Positions 16,599-24,627 of a stretch of DNA of 64,000 nt are shown here, in pieces. Within the stretch, counting starts at the first letter, position 1, and each line of letters starts with the position of its first letter. The translations under genes and the position numbers were made by a program. Under the pieces are notes generated by a model, which saw only the letters and a list, made by a program, of their open reading frames with translations, did not search any database and was not told where the DNA came from. The stretch covers positions 1 through 64,000 of the IMG/VR virus record IMGVR_UViG_3300028786_000009. One strand, given 5' to 3'. The stretch is from a virus.

Positions 16599-17265
16599 TG
16601 GCGGCCTCCGGTCTGATGTCGCGCTCGACGATGCGCTTGAGCGCGGCCACCTGCTCGCCCACGAGCAGCGCGTCGGTGGCCGACTCGCACAGGTCCAGCA
16701 GCAGCGGCACGCCCGAGTCGATCGACAAGGTCACCTCCTCGAGGGTGGCGGGGCGGCCCTGCGAGAACCAGCGCGTGCGCAGCGGCGCGCCCATCTGAAA
16801 CAGCACGCCGGGCTGGCCGTACTGCGCCGAGTAGGCCCGCACCTTGCCGGTGATCCACACGCACACGCAGCCCGGGTTGCGCTCGATCATGTGGCCGGCC
16901 GGCATGCGCAGCGGCTTGTCGGGCAGGCCAGCGTCGCGCCGGTGCGCGTGCGGGCGCGACAGGAACGGGCAGGCGCTGGCCGCGTACGCCGCGCACTCCT
17001 CGTGCGAGGGCGGCTCGCTGTTGGTCCTGGTCACGCCGCACATCGGGCCGATGCAAAACGCCAGCTCGCGCGCCAGCGGCAGGCCGCAGATCCAGCACCG
17101 GCCGTGCTTGATGCACGCGTCCATGGCGCGGGGCTCGACGACGCGGTGGTCGGGCTCGCCGTTGATGCGCGCTACGAAGTAGGGGACCGGGAAGCCGCGC
17201 TTGTCGATCGGCAGGTGGCGCATCTTCAACGGCAGCGGCGGCAGGCCCTCGCGCAGCGTGCTCAT
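16591..17265 (-). CDS. Zinc-knuckle phage protein, paralogue of the 11389-11925 product
   Basis: 224 residues, ATG 17265 overlapping the previous TGA. Carries RGFPVP, GEPDHRV, GRCWICG, FCIGPM, EECAAYA and CPFL in order, then MPAGHMIERNPGCVCVWIT. The family is common in phages of GC-rich hosts, but its function is unknown. It shares the first seven motifs with the 11389 gene, which lacks the same C-terminal part. Confidence 0.7.
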   Translation of the reverse strand: MSTLREGLPPLPLKMRHLPIDKRGFPVPYFVARINGEPDHRVVEPRAMDACIKHGRCWICGLPLARELAFCIGPMCGVTRTNSEPPSHEECAAYAASACPFLSRPHAHRRDAGLPDKPLRMPAGHMIERNPGCVCVWITGKVRAYSAQYGQPGVLFQMGAPLRTRWFSQGRPATLEEVTLSIDSGVPLLLDLCESATDALLVGEQVAALKRIVERDIRPEAANA

Positions 17266-17504
17266 ATCGGGGCTCCGATCCACGCGCTGTCGAGCAGCAC
17301 CCGGTTGAGCTGGTCGCGCAGGCCCAGCAGGTGGCCGCGCAGCGCGTTGTCCTGGCGCGCGAAGTCGACGACGACGCTGCGCAGCTCGGGCTTCGTCAGG
17401 CCGCCGTGCAGCATGCCCAGGATGGTGGTCAGCTCCAGCGCCTTGTAGAACTCCTTTTCCGCCTCGTCCAGCGATAGCCGGGGCTTGTCGGATCTTTCGG
17501 TCAT
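17262..17504 (-). CDS. Small helical hypothetical protein
   Basis: 80 residues, ATG 17504, ATGA-coupled at both ends. Sequence is helical and charged, MTERSDKPRLSLDEAEKEF at the start, ending in a short hydrophobic tail. No family recognised. Confidence 0.5.
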   Translation of the reverse strand: MTERSDKPRLSLDEAEKEFYKALELTTILGMLHGGLTKPELRSVVVDFARQDNALRGHLLGLRDQLNRVLLDSAWIGAPI

Positions 17505-18118
17505 CTCAGCTCCTCCAGTGCCCGGTCGCGGGCCACGTTGATCTCGGCCAGGCGCTTGGTGTCGCCGCCGCGATCAGGATGGTGCAAGCCGCTCAGCTTG
17601 CGGTGAGCCAGGCGCACCTCCTCGGCGGTGGCGCGGCGCTCGAGGCCGAGCACCTGCCACCACGGCAGCTCGTCGGCGGCGGGTGCGGGTAAGGCCAGGA
17701 AGCCGGTGAACGCGCGCTCCAGGATCACCGCCCCGCCGTGGCGCTCGATCGCGCGCATCGCCTCCAGGGTGGCCGCCACCGCCGCCAGGTTGTCGCCGGT
17801 GCGCTCGTAGTGGTCGACCGCCATCACGCGCGGCGTGTCGCGGAAGGCGTCGCGCCAGTAGACCGCCACGCCGGTGTCGTCGGGCTCGGGATCGCCGCTG
17901 CGCGGCAGGCCGTCCAGGCGCAGCCGGGTGTTGGTGGAGATCACCACCTCCTGCCGGTCGACCGCCAGGCGCTCGAGCTCGAGCAGCACGCGCGTGCAGC
18001 CCTCGTGGACCGTCACGTAGGCGCTCTTGCCGCGGAACTTGCCGCTGCGCCGCGCGCTCGCCGGGGTGCGCTTCCAGCCGATCGGCCAGGCCAGCGGGTA
18101 GGCGTTGATCGTGGTCAT
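17501..18118 (-). CDS. J-domain (DnaJ-like) phage protein
   Basis: 205 residues, ATG 18118 inside the stop of the 40-residue gene upstream. N-terminus AYPLAWPIGWKR is typical of a phage family that ends in a J domain. Residues 150-205 match a J domain, with the HPD motif near residue 180 followed by RGGDTKRLAEIN. J domains stimulate DnaK-type ATPases, so this protein may recruit host DnaK, as in phage replication or head assembly. The client is unknown. Confidence 0.78.
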   Translation of the reverse strand: MTTINAYPLAWPIGWKRTPASARRSGKFRGKSAYVTVHEGCTRVLLELERLAVDRQEVVISTNTRLRLDGLPRSGDPEPDDTGVAVYWRDAFRDTPRVMAVDHYERTGDNLAAVAATLEAMRAIERHGGAVILERAFTGFLALPAPAADELPWWQVLGLERRATAEEVRLAHRKLSGLHHPDRGGDTKRLAEINVARDRALEELR

Positions 18119-18237
18119 GCCGGCTTGTCCAGCAGCGCCAGCAGGTGGCGGATACGGATCATCGCCAGGTACAGGATCAGGCTGCGCCGCTCCTCGGCGG
18201 TCAGGCCATGCTCGCGAAAGAGTTCGTCGAATGTCAT
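18115..18237 (-). CDS. 40-residue helical protein
   Basis: A very short gene read directly from the sequence: ATG 18237, stop overlapping the J-domain gene by ATGA, GGAAAG about seven bases upstream. The product starts MTFDELFREHGL and ends in a hydrophobic, Arg-spaced helix (IRHLLALLDKPA). Coupling on both sides supports it as real. No family recognised. Confidence 0.5.
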   Translation of the reverse strand: MTFDELFREHGLTAEERRSLILYLAMIRIRHLLALLDKPA

Positions 18238-18410
18238 GGCAGGCTTTCCGGTTTCGCGCTCTCGCTGCGATTAGGCGAAAGGGCGCGCTCCAGCACGTCT
18301 TCGAGATCGCCGCTGTCGCGGCAGTCCTCGCAGTAGCCGCACAGGCGCTCGGCATCGAACAGCTCGCCGCCGCACAGGTCGCAGTGGGTGTACAGGGCGG
18401 GCTCGCTCAT
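18234..18410 (-). CDS. 58-residue double CxxC zinc-finger protein
   Basis: ATG 18410, stop overlapping the next start by ATGA. Cys spacing is CDLCGGEL, then CGYCEDC, a compact zinc-ribbon pattern, followed by an acidic helix and a short tail. Probably a small nucleic-acid or protein-binding ribbon. No family name recalled. Confidence 0.6.
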   Translation of the reverse strand: MSEPALYTHCDLCGGELFDAERLCGYCEDCRDSGDLEDVLERALSPNRSESAKPESLP

Positions 18411-18895
18411 CGCAGCTCTCCTGGGATCGGATCACGCAGGTTCCAGCGCTGGGCCGCGATCTCGGGGCGCAACGCCGCAACTTCGGTGGTGGCCACGCCG
18501 CACGAGTCGCACGACACGCGCCAGGCGCGGTAGCCCAGACTCAGGCGGGCGCGACCGCAGCAAAACGGGCAGCGCTCCAGCGCCAGCGGCGGCGCCGGGT
18601 ACGGCGTGACCTGGTCGTCCCATTGGACCTTGCGCGGCGGCCCGATCACCTCCGGGTCGTCGTCGATCCACACGTCCACGATGAAGCCGTCCAGCGCCGC
18701 AGCGTGGCGCTTGTACAGGTTGCCCGCGAGCACCAGCGGCACGTCGCGCATCAGGCGCGCCGGCGGCTGCGGTGGCTCGGTACGCCCGGTCACGCACACG
18801 AACGTGTGGCCGTGCAGCCGGCCGGCGTCGATCACGCTGTCCCAGAACTGCGGGTCGACGGTGTAGGTCAGGTCGTAGTCGATGGCGATCAGCAC
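18407..18895 (-). CDS. HAD-like phosphatase domain fused to Lar-like zinc domain
   Basis: 162 residues from GTG 18895, with AGGAG six bases upstream. The N-terminus IAIDYDLTYT is the HAD motif I (Asp6, Asp8, Thr10), and VDVWIDDDPE near residue 78 fits the acidic motif. Residues 105-155 fit the Lar restriction-alleviation domain: CPFC (109-112), CDSC (129-132), then WNLR. In lambdoid phages Lar modulates type I restriction-modification. The fusion is unusual to me. Coupled to the zinc-ribbon gene downstream. Confidence 0.7.
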   Translation of the reverse strand: MLIAIDYDLTYTVDPQFWDSVIDAGRLHGHTFVCVTGRTEPPQPPARLMRDVPLVLAGNLYKRHAAALDGFIVDVWIDDDPEVIGPPRKVQWDDQVTPYPAPPLALERCPFCCGRARLSLGYRAWRVSCDSCGVATTEVAALRPEIAAQRWNLRDPIPGELR

Positions 18896-18910
18896 GGCGT
18901 GCTCCTGGGC

Positions 18911-19126
18911 TCACTCGCCGGCGCGGCGCGCGTAGCGCATCAGCGTTGCTGCCACCTCGAAGGCTTGCAGCGGCGTCAGCTCGATTCGGCCATCGTCGTC
19001 GGCACCAGGCAGGCGCATGGCGACGCGACCTGGCTCGATCAGGCCGATCTCGACCAGGGCCTTGGAAGTGCGCGGGGCCAGCTTGGACGGGCCGGCAGGG
19101 GCGGCGGCGATCGGATCAATGCTCAT
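18911..19126 (-). CDS. Small hypothetical protein
   Basis: 71 residues, ATG 19126, overlapping the upstream HNH gene end by 11 bases. Ala/Pro-rich start, then GRIELTPLQAFEVAATLMRYARR. No family recognised. Confidence 0.5.
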   Translation of the reverse strand: MSIDPIAAAPAGPSKLAPRTSKALVEIGLIEPGRVAMRLPGADDDGRIELTPLQAFEVAATLMRYARRAGE

Positions 19127-19541
19127 GTGTCGGCTCGGGGAATAGGTCAAGCGTCGCGGCGCGCTGTTTACGCGTCGTGTACGCGGTCTGTTGGTGGTGC
19201 TCGCGGTCGTAGGCGAGGTGGTGCTTCTGGCACCAGGCGCGCAGGTTGCGGCGGTCGCAATTTTCGGGCCGGTGGTCCAGGTGGGCGATGGTGAGCACGA
19301 TGCGGATGACGTGGTATCCGAGGTAGCACCCATCGACATCAGCCAGGTCGGCCACGGTGGCGAACTCGTCGTCGTCCTCGAGGCGCTGGAAGATGCCGCG
19401 CTCGTCGCGGTAGCCGATCCAGCCGTGGCCGATGCCGCACCCGGGCCACTCGCACTGATAGCTGGCGCGCGCCAGCACCTCGGCGCGGATCTCGCGCCAG
19501 TCCGGGGGGTAGCGGTGTCGGTTTTCAGGCTTGATCGGCAT
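19116..19541 (-). CDS. HNH endonuclease
   Basis: 141 residues, ATG 19541. N-terminus RYPPDWREIRAEVLARA and CEWPGCG, then the HNH core: LTIAHLDH, PENCDRRNLRAWC, KHHLAYD. The Cys pairs are likely structural zinc ligands. Such enzymes nick or cut DNA; in phages they serve packaging, recombination or homing. Here it lies far from the terminase, within the recombination operon. No flanking intron is visible. Confidence 0.82.
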   Translation of the reverse strand: MPIKPENRHRYPPDWREIRAEVLARASYQCEWPGCGIGHGWIGYRDERGIFQRLEDDDEFATVADLADVDGCYLGYHVIRIVLTIAHLDHRPENCDRRNLRAWCQKHHLAYDREHHQQTAYTTRKQRAATLDLFPEPTHEH

Positions 19542-19548
19542 GGCGTTC

Positions 19549-19749
19549 TCACGAGTCGATCCCTTCGATCCAGAAGGAGTGATGGCAGACCATGCAGCGG
19601 TACTGGTAGTCCGTCCAGCCGCCGCACCGCGAGTCCCACACACGCTCGTGGAGCTGCGGGGCCGGGCAGTCGCAGCGCGGCTTTTCCGCGCTCGGTTGCC
19701 AGTCCCCGAACACCCCGTCGGCATCGGCCATCGGTGCGGCGTGCGTCAC
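19549..19749 (-). CDS. Small zinc-binding protein
   Basis: 66 residues from GTG 19749, coupled to the upstream stop by GTGA. It contains CDCPAP, SRCGG and CMVCHHSF, a likely zinc ribbon, and ends FWIEGIDS. No family recognised. Confidence 0.55.
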   Translation of the reverse strand: MTHAAPMADADGVFGDWQPSAEKPRCDCPAPQLHERVWDSRCGGWTDYQYRCMVCHHSFWIEGIDS

Positions 19750-20111
19750 AGGTAACCCTCCAGGTCGGCGCCTTCTTCCTGGGCGAAGTCGTCGTCGGGC
19801 ACCAGCACCGCATCGCCGCGGATCGGCGGCGGGTCGCTGTCGGGGTAGCACTTGCTCCAGTACAGCTCGGTGGCGTTGCGGTTGATCGGGCGCAGGTCCA
19901 CTCGCATCAGGCCGATCTCGTCGCACATCAGCACGTGCAGCGGGCCTTCCCAGTGCGTCATGGCCACGGTGTCGAAGCCGCCCACGTCGCACAGCTCCAT
20001 GAGCTGGAACATCGACATCGGCTTGTCCAGCGGCATCACCGTGCCGTCGGCGCGCAGCAGCAGGCGCTGGCGCTGGCCGGGCTCGCGCAGGGGTAGGGTG
20101 TGCAGCGTCAC
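19746..20111 (-). CDS. DUF3846-like protein
   Basis: 121 residues from GTG 20111 (GTGA coupling). Pattern LLLRADGTVMPLDKP, then VGGFDTVAM, VLMCDEIGLM, NRNATELYWSKCYP, IRGDAVLVPDDDF matches what I know as the DUF3846 domain of phages and actinobacteria. Function unknown in all relatives I recall. Internal to the recombination operon. Confidence 0.68.
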   Translation of the reverse strand: MTLHTLPLREPGQRQRLLLRADGTVMPLDKPMSMFQLMELCDVGGFDTVAMTHWEGPLHVLMCDEIGLMRVDLRPINRNATELYWSKCYPDSDPPPIRGDAVLVPDDDFAQEEGADLEGYL

Positions 20112-20512
20112 GTCGTGGCCTCCAGCACCGCCTTGGCGTTCTCGTAGCACTTCTCGTAGCGTGCCGTGGCCTCGCGCCACAGGCTGGCGCTGGACAGCTC
20201 CCCCTCGGCCAGGCGCAGGGTGCGGCTGGCGTCGAAGTAGTCGCGCAGCGCCATCATCGTGCGCGCGTTGGCGCAGCGGCGCAGCACCTCGAACTCGACG
20301 CGCCGCGCCAGTTGCACCGCGGTCTGCACGTCGGGTCGCGCGGCGATGCGCTCGATCTCGTCGATGCGCAGCAGCATCTGAGGCAGCTCGCCGCGGCGCA
20401 GCTTGATGCCGGCCAGGTTATCCAGGTCGCGGTGGCCGACGCTGGTGACGGCCGCAAGCAGCTCGTCGTAGGTCGCTGGAGTTACCTCCAGCGCGGTGGC
20501 AGTGCAGGTCAT
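20108..20512 (-). CDS. Helical hypothetical protein
   Basis: 134 residues, ATG 20512, with strong GAGGAG. Starts MTCTATALEVTPATYDELL and is helical to the end, with charged residues spaced for a coiled coil between residues 40 and 125. No family recognised. Coupled to both neighbours. Confidence 0.55.
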   Translation of the reverse strand: MTCTATALEVTPATYDELLAAVTSVGHRDLDNLAGIKLRRGELPQMLLRIDEIERIAARPDVQTAVQLARRVEFEVLRRCANARTMMALRDYFDASRTLRLAEGELSSASLWREATARYEKCYENAKAVLEATT

Positions 20513-20976
20513 GGGTTCTCCTCGTTTTCTCGCATAAATCGAACGAGTGCCTCGGCCGCCTCGGTCAGGGGCGGCGTGGGCAGGCCGTTGATGGATCTGT
20601 CGTTGATGGCCATCATCAGCGCGCGGTCTGCACCGTGGCGCTTGATGGAGTAGGTGGTGCGCTTCGCAATCGGTAGACCGGTCTTCTTGTTGATCTTGGG
20701 GTTGCCGTGCTTGTCCTTGACGGTCCAGGACGTGCACACGTACAGCAGCATCGCCGTCTCGCCGCGCTTGGTGCTCGGTCGACGTTGGAACGTGATGCCT
20801 GCCAGGCCGCTCTTGTTGCCCTCGATCGTCTTGCCGGTGTTGCGCGCGCCTCCGCGCTTGCCCTTCTTCTTCAATTCATCGTCCTCGCCCCCGGTGGGGG
20901 TTTGAAACTCGATGCCGCCGTTGTGGGGTTCGGCGGTCACTGCTCCCTGGGTCCGTACGTCGAAAGGGGTCGCCAT
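20509..20976 (-). CDS. AP2-like DNA-binding protein (tentative)
   Basis: 155 residues, ATG 20976. A basic linker (KKKGKRGGARNTGKT) precedes NKSGLAGITFQRR, a strand, LYVCTSWTVKDKHG, and an alpha-helix region ALMMAINDRS. This three-strand plus helix layout, with the SGLxGI start, resembles AP2-type DNA-binding domains found in phages and homing endonucleases. No nuclease domain is attached. Tentative. Confidence 0.5.
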   Translation of the reverse strand: MATPFDVRTQGAVTAEPHNGGIEFQTPTGGEDDELKKKGKRGGARNTGKTIEGNKSGLAGITFQRRPSTKRGETAMLLYVCTSWTVKDKHGNPKINKKTGLPIAKRTTYSIKRHGADRALMMAINDRSINGLPTPPLTEAAEALVRFMRENEENP

Positions 20977-20980
20977 CGCG

Positions 20981-21259
20981 TCACTCCGCGGCAAGGCCCC
21001 GGGCCTCCTTTTGTTCCTTGCCACAGCGTTCGAACTCGAACTTGTGGCGCACGTGCTTGTAGATGTAGCTTCCCTTGGAGCTGGCCGCTGCCAGGGCGTC
21101 GGCCGTCTCGCGCGGCACCTCCAGGTAGTGGTAGGTGCAGTCCGAGAAGTTGGTTTTGTACTCCACCGCCAGGGTGCGGCTCGCCGGGTCGTAGCCGTAG
21201 CCATGAACCTGGGTCGATTCGGGCGTCAGCGTCAGGGCGATGTTCGAAAGAGCCTTCAT
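20981..21259 (-). CDS. KTSC-domain protein
   Basis: 92 residues, ATG 21259, with AGGAGG upstream. VHGYGYDPASRTLAVEY, then CTYHYLEVP, AASSKGSYIYKHVRHKF matches the KTSC domain (named after a lysyl-tRNA-synthetase C-terminal region). Domain members are often small stand-alone phage and bacterial proteins, proposed to bind nucleic acid. Last residues are Glu-rich. Confidence 0.7.
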   Translation of the reverse strand: MKALSNIALTLTPESTQVHGYGYDPASRTLAVEYKTNFSDCTYHYLEVPRETADALAAASSKGSYIYKHVRHKFEFERCGKEQKEARGLAAE

Positions 21260-21287
21260 GTTCTTCTCCTCCTTGGTGGTGGGCGGG

Positions 21288-21590
21288 TCAGGCGGCGGCC
21301 GGCGGGTCGGCGGCGGGCGGTGCCGCGGCGTAGTGGTGCTTGGCCTGGCCGATCTGGTAGTCCATCCAGTAGCACTCGCCGTAGCGGGCCTCGCGCCCGT
21401 GCGCGAGCGTCACCGTCTTGGGCGTCATCGGATAGCCGATGTCGTTGACCACCGAGATCACGATCGTGTCGTCGTCGATCACGTGCGCGATCGAGGCGTC
21501 GAAGGGCTGCGCGTGGTCGGAGCTGCGCTCGTTGGGGTACGGGCGGTAGTAGATCTTGCGCCCGACAGTGGGCGCGATGAGCTTGGTCAT
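21288..21590 (-). CDS. Conserved phage hypothetical protein
   Basis: 100 residues, ATG 21590, with AGGAG upstream. MTKLIAPTVGRKIYYRP at the start and ECYWMDYQIGQAKHH near the end are a pattern I have seen in many phage accessory regions without a function. Ala/Pro-rich tail. Probably a small beta-barrel. Confidence 0.58.
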   Translation of the reverse strand: MTKLIAPTVGRKIYYRPYPNERSSDHAQPFDASIAHVIDDDTIVISVVNDIGYPMTPKTVTLAHGREARYGECYWMDYQIGQAKHHYAAAPPAADPPAAA

Positions 21591-21618
21591 TGGTGTTCTC
21601 CTGCCTAGTGCACCGCGC

Positions 21619-22392
21619 TCAATGGGGGCGCGCGGTTTGCCCGGCGGCGGGCTTGCTGGCCGCCGCCTTCTTGAGCGCCGCCGCAGCGCGCGCCTTGAAA
21701 CTGTGTCCCTTGGCCTTCTTGGCGGCCACCGGCGCACCGGCCTGGTCGGCGTGGGTGGCGGCCTGCTCGCCGTGCTGCGCGGCGAAGATGTCGCCGGCCT
21801 CGGGCTGCGTCTCGGTCTGCGCGTCGCCATCGGTATCGCCGTCGCCATCGCCGTCGCCGGCGGCGTCGCCATCGCCATCGCCGTCGGCCTCGTCGCGCAT
21901 CGCCGAGGGCTCGGCCATGATCTTCACGGCGTGGCCGTCCAGCTCGTCGATCAGGCCCAGCAGCTTGCCCTCCAGGCCCGACATCTGGGTGCGAAACGTG
22001 ATGTCGCACCAGCCGCTGGCCAGGGGCGTGACGCGCATCTTGTTCACGTCCACGCCCCACAGGTCGATGCAGCTTTTCTCATCACCGCGCCCGCGGTCGA
22101 CCGTGAAGTGGTAGCCCAGACCCTCGAACACCAGCTTGAACGGCGGCTCGAGGCGATCGGTGCGCAGCACGGTCGTCTTCTCGGGCACGCCCTCGATCGT
22201 GGCGCTGGTCGGCAGCTCGTAGAAGCTGTGGCGCACGTCCGGGCCGAACCAGTCGTCGAGCTGCGAGTTGGGCACCGAGATCTTCCAGAACACGTCCTTG
22301 GCGTGCACGGTCTCGTCGCCGTGCTGCTCGACGCGCTTGTTGATCTTGGTCACCTGGGCGGGGGTGAACTCGGGGAGGCTGAATTGCTGCAT
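21619..22392 (-). CDS. Conserved phage protein with Asp-Gly repeat and basic tail
   Basis: 257 residues, ATG 22392. Residues 1-165 form a globular domain (FTPAQVTKINKRVEQHGDE at the start) of a conserved phage family often found beside recombinases. Residues about 170-195 are a repetitive acidic linker of Asp-Gly units, from a short DNA repeat at about 21825-21895. The C-terminus is Ala/Lys-rich. Neighbouring NinB, ERF and nuclease genes suggest a recombination accessory, perhaps a single-strand binding protein; this is inference. Confidence 0.6.
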   Translation of the reverse strand: MQQFSLPEFTPAQVTKINKRVEQHGDETVHAKDVFWKISVPNSQLDDWFGPDVRHSFYELPTSATIEGVPEKTTVLRTDRLEPPFKLVFEGLGYHFTVDRGRGDEKSCIDLWGVDVNKMRVTPLASGWCDITFRTQMSGLEGKLLGLIDELDGHAVKIMAEPSAMRDEADGDGDGDAAGDGDGDGDTDGDAQTETQPEAGDIFAAQHGEQAATHADQAGAPVAAKKAKGHSFKARAAAALKKAAASKPAAGQTARPH

Positions 22393-22419
22393 GGATGGCT
22401 TTCAAGGGTGGTGCGGCCT

Positions 22420-22863
22420 TCACAGGTCGCGTGGGTTTGCCGGGAGGTGCACTCCCAGCTCGGTGGCCGCGTAGGCGGCAATCTGTTGCAGGTACAAGGT
22501 CATTTCGGCCTTGTTCAGATCACTGGTGCTCATCATCAAACGACGGTCCCCCTTGGGCAGGTACTGCCATTTGTCGATGCCTCTTGCGCACACGTCCGGT
22601 AGAAACTCTTCCTTGAATTGCTCATTCCAAACCTCAGCGCTGTAGCGCCGCCCGGCGGCCCAATACTGCTCGGCCACGGGCTCCAAAATGCCGACCCACA
22701 TATAGGCGTTCTGTTCGAGGGATCGGCTCGTCTTGTACTCGGAAACGACAGCCTGGAGCCAGCGCTCCTGGGCCGCCATGGGCGCGAGGTTCGCCTTCAT
22801 GAACGCGATGAACTTCTGCCAGTCCACCGCGCTGTAGAAAACGAACCGCCGCACCAACATCAT
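22420..22863 (-). CDS. ninB: NinB-like recombination protein
   Basis: 147 residues, ATG 22863 (a second ATG follows). RSLEQNAYMWVGILEPVAEQ, AEVWNEQFKEEFLP, the STSDLNKAEM box and ELGVHLP at the end match NinB (Orf) of lambda and its relatives. Lambda Orf binds single-stranded DNA and SSB and can replace RecFOR functions. It sits with ERF and a PD-(D/E)XK nuclease, a sensible recombination set. Confidence 0.75.
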   Translation of the reverse strand: MMLVRRFVFYSAVDWQKFIAFMKANLAPMAAQERWLQAVVSEYKTSRSLEQNAYMWVGILEPVAEQYWAAGRRYSAEVWNEQFKEEFLPDVCARGIDKWQYLPKGDRRLMMSTSDLNKAEMTLYLQQIAAYAATELGVHLPANPRDL

Positions 22864-22880
22864 GACATCTCCTGCTCAGC

Positions 22881-23204
22881 TCATTTCGGGGCGTCGAAGG
22901 GCACCAGTGGATGCGCGTCGTGCTGGTGCTGCACCAGGCCCACCGCCTTGACGCGGCGCAGGCAGATCGGGCAGGCAACCTTGTCGACGACGGCGGGCCT
23001 GGCGGCGGCGCGCTTGGCGGCCGGGCTCACCGGCGTCACGTTCTGGTAGTGCTTGCCCAAGCGCTGGATCACCGCGCCCTCGCGGCCCAGCTCGGTGGCG
23101 CAGCGCTTGCACAGCAGCGGCACATCGAAGGCGGTGCCGCCGATGAACTCGCCGCACTGCTCGCACAGCGTGCCGTCGAGCCGCATTTCAGCGTGCTCGC
23201 CCAT
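22881..23204 (-). CDS. Zinc-ribbon plus C2H2-like small protein
   Basis: 107 residues, ATG 23204. CEQCGEF and CKRCATE form one zinc ribbon. CPICLRRVKAVGLVQHQHDAH looks like a C2H2 finger with two His. No known family name. Located between the NinB-like gene and the coiled-coil gene. Confidence 0.6.
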   Translation of the reverse strand: MGEHAEMRLDGTLCEQCGEFIGGTAFDVPLLCKRCATELGREGAVIQRLGKHYQNVTPVSPAAKRAAARPAVVDKVACPICLRRVKAVGLVQHQHDAHPLVPFDAPK

Positions 23205-23206
23205 GG

Positions 23207-23986
23207 TCAGCCCCGCACCGTCACGCCGGTCTTGGGGAACACGCGCACGCCGGGCAGGTCGGTCTTAGCGCCCATCATCTTCACCTGCGCGCGCATCTTC
23301 ACGCTGTCGATGCCCAGCAGCACGATCAGGTCGGCTCGCTTGGTCACGATGAACGTGGCCAGCTCCAACATGCTGGTCAGCTCGAAGTCGTAGGTCTTGC
23401 TGGTGCTGATGCCAGCGCCCTTGTAGACCGTGACGGGAGCGGGTTGCGCGATCACGACTTCGGCGGTCTGCTCGAGGGCGATGGCCTGCGCTTCGAGGGC
23501 CATGTCGCCGGTGCTGGCGGCCTGCTCGCGCAGCACCTCGGCCTCGCGAGCGATGCGCTCGCGCTCCTCTTCGGCTTGGCGCTCGGCGGCCTGGCGCGTC
23601 TCGTTGGCCAGGCGCTCCTGTTCGGTCAGCCAGGTGGAGATCTTGCCCTTGACGATCTCCTCGGCGCTCTTGAGCGTCTTCAAGTGCGGCTGGAAGCGCG
23701 CGTTGAGCTTGCCCAGCACCTCGTTCATCGGCTTGGTGAAGCTGGTGCGATCGGCCTCCATGTCATCCCAGGCGGCCTTGAGCGATTTCAGCTCCTCCAC
23801 CGCCATGTCGTAGTCGTCCTGGGTGACGATCGCCAGCTCGTTGACGGTGGCCAGGAACATCGCGGCGCGGCGCTGGTTGCGCGCCTCGTCGGGGGCGGCC
23901 TTCTTGGCCACCAGGCCCATCTCGATGGTCAGCTCGTCGTTAGCCGCGTTGGGGGTGCTCAGATCGGTCGTCATAACAGCGCTCAT
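23207..23986 (-). CDS. Coiled-coil protein of the recombination operon
   Basis: 259 residues from ATG 23986; the open frame extends further upstream but that part is a shadow. Overlaps the nuclease gene by ATGA. Long helical, charged central region (residues 60-180, WLTEQERLANETRQAAERQ) flanked by a beta-rich C-terminal domain of about 70 residues. It could be a nuclease inhibitor or a scaffold for the annealing protein. No family was identified. Confidence 0.55.
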   Translation of the reverse strand: MSAVMTTDLSTPNAANDELTIEMGLVAKKAAPDEARNQRRAAMFLATVNELAIVTQDDYDMAVEELKSLKAAWDDMEADRTSFTKPMNEVLGKLNARFQPHLKTLKSAEEIVKGKISTWLTEQERLANETRQAAERQAEEERERIAREAEVLREQAASTGDMALEAQAIALEQTAEVVIAQPAPVTVYKGAGISTSKTYDFELTSMLELATFIVTKRADLIVLLGIDSVKMRAQVKMMGAKTDLPGVRVFPKTGVTVRG

Positions 23987-24627
23987 AGCTTGTGCCTCAG
24001 TTTCCAGGTTCGAAGGGTGGTCAGGGAGACGAACACAGGCCAGTCCTGCGCGTCTTCCCATTGAAGGAGCCGATAGGTGCCGTCCTCGCGGAGCTGCACC
24101 GTGAAGCGGGGCGCATCGGGGCACCCGGCCGCGTGGTTGTAGGCCATGGTCTGCACGCCCCAGCAGGGGTGTGCGTCCAGGCCCGTCTTGATGTCGACTT
24201 GAGCGAGCGGGATGTGTCTCCCCTTGATCGTCAGCTCGCCGAAACGGTCAGGCGTGCCGGCGTAGCGCAGCAGCGGGTGGAACAGCGGTTTCTCGATCGC
24301 CGACCAGATCGGGTCAGCGTCCAGCGTGAAGCGCTTCCAGCCTTGCAGGTAGCCGCGCACCTTGGGCGTCAGCTCGTCCTCGTCCAGGTCCGCCTCGTCG
24401 AAGTACCAGCACGCCTGGTGCACGTGCGTGCCGCGCTCGGCCGCGGCCTCGAGCACGTCGGGCGAGACACCGGCGAACGGGTGCAGCTCGCGCAGCACCT
24501 GGGTCACGCTGGGCACCGACACGCCGTCGTACAGGTAGCGGTGGTGCTCCTGGTCGAACTCCAGCAGCGCCGGGTTGTAGGCGGCCGGGCGGCGCAGCGG
24601 TGTGACGGTGGCGGGCACGGCGCTCAC
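23983..24627 (-). CDS. PD-(D/E)XK nuclease (phage exonuclease-like)
   Basis: 214 residues from GTG 24627, coupled by GTGA. The RecB-like core is visible: GTHVH (66-70), GTPDRFG with Asp127, VDIKTG with Asp145 and Lys147, and Gln159 in WGVQTMAYN. Partner of the ERF annealing protein encoded immediately upstream, so a 5'-3' resection plus annealing system, like lambda Exo plus Beta, is the likely role. Confidence 0.8.
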   Translation of the reverse strand: MSAVPATVTPLRRPAAYNPALLEFDQEHHRYLYDGVSVPSVTQVLRELHPFAGVSPDVLEAAAERGTHVHQACWYFDEADLDEDELTPKVRGYLQGWKRFTLDADPIWSAIEKPLFHPLLRYAGTPDRFGELTIKGRHIPLAQVDIKTGLDAHPCWGVQTMAYNHAAGCPDAPRFTVQLREDGTYRLLQWEDAQDWPVFVSLTTLRTWKLRHKL

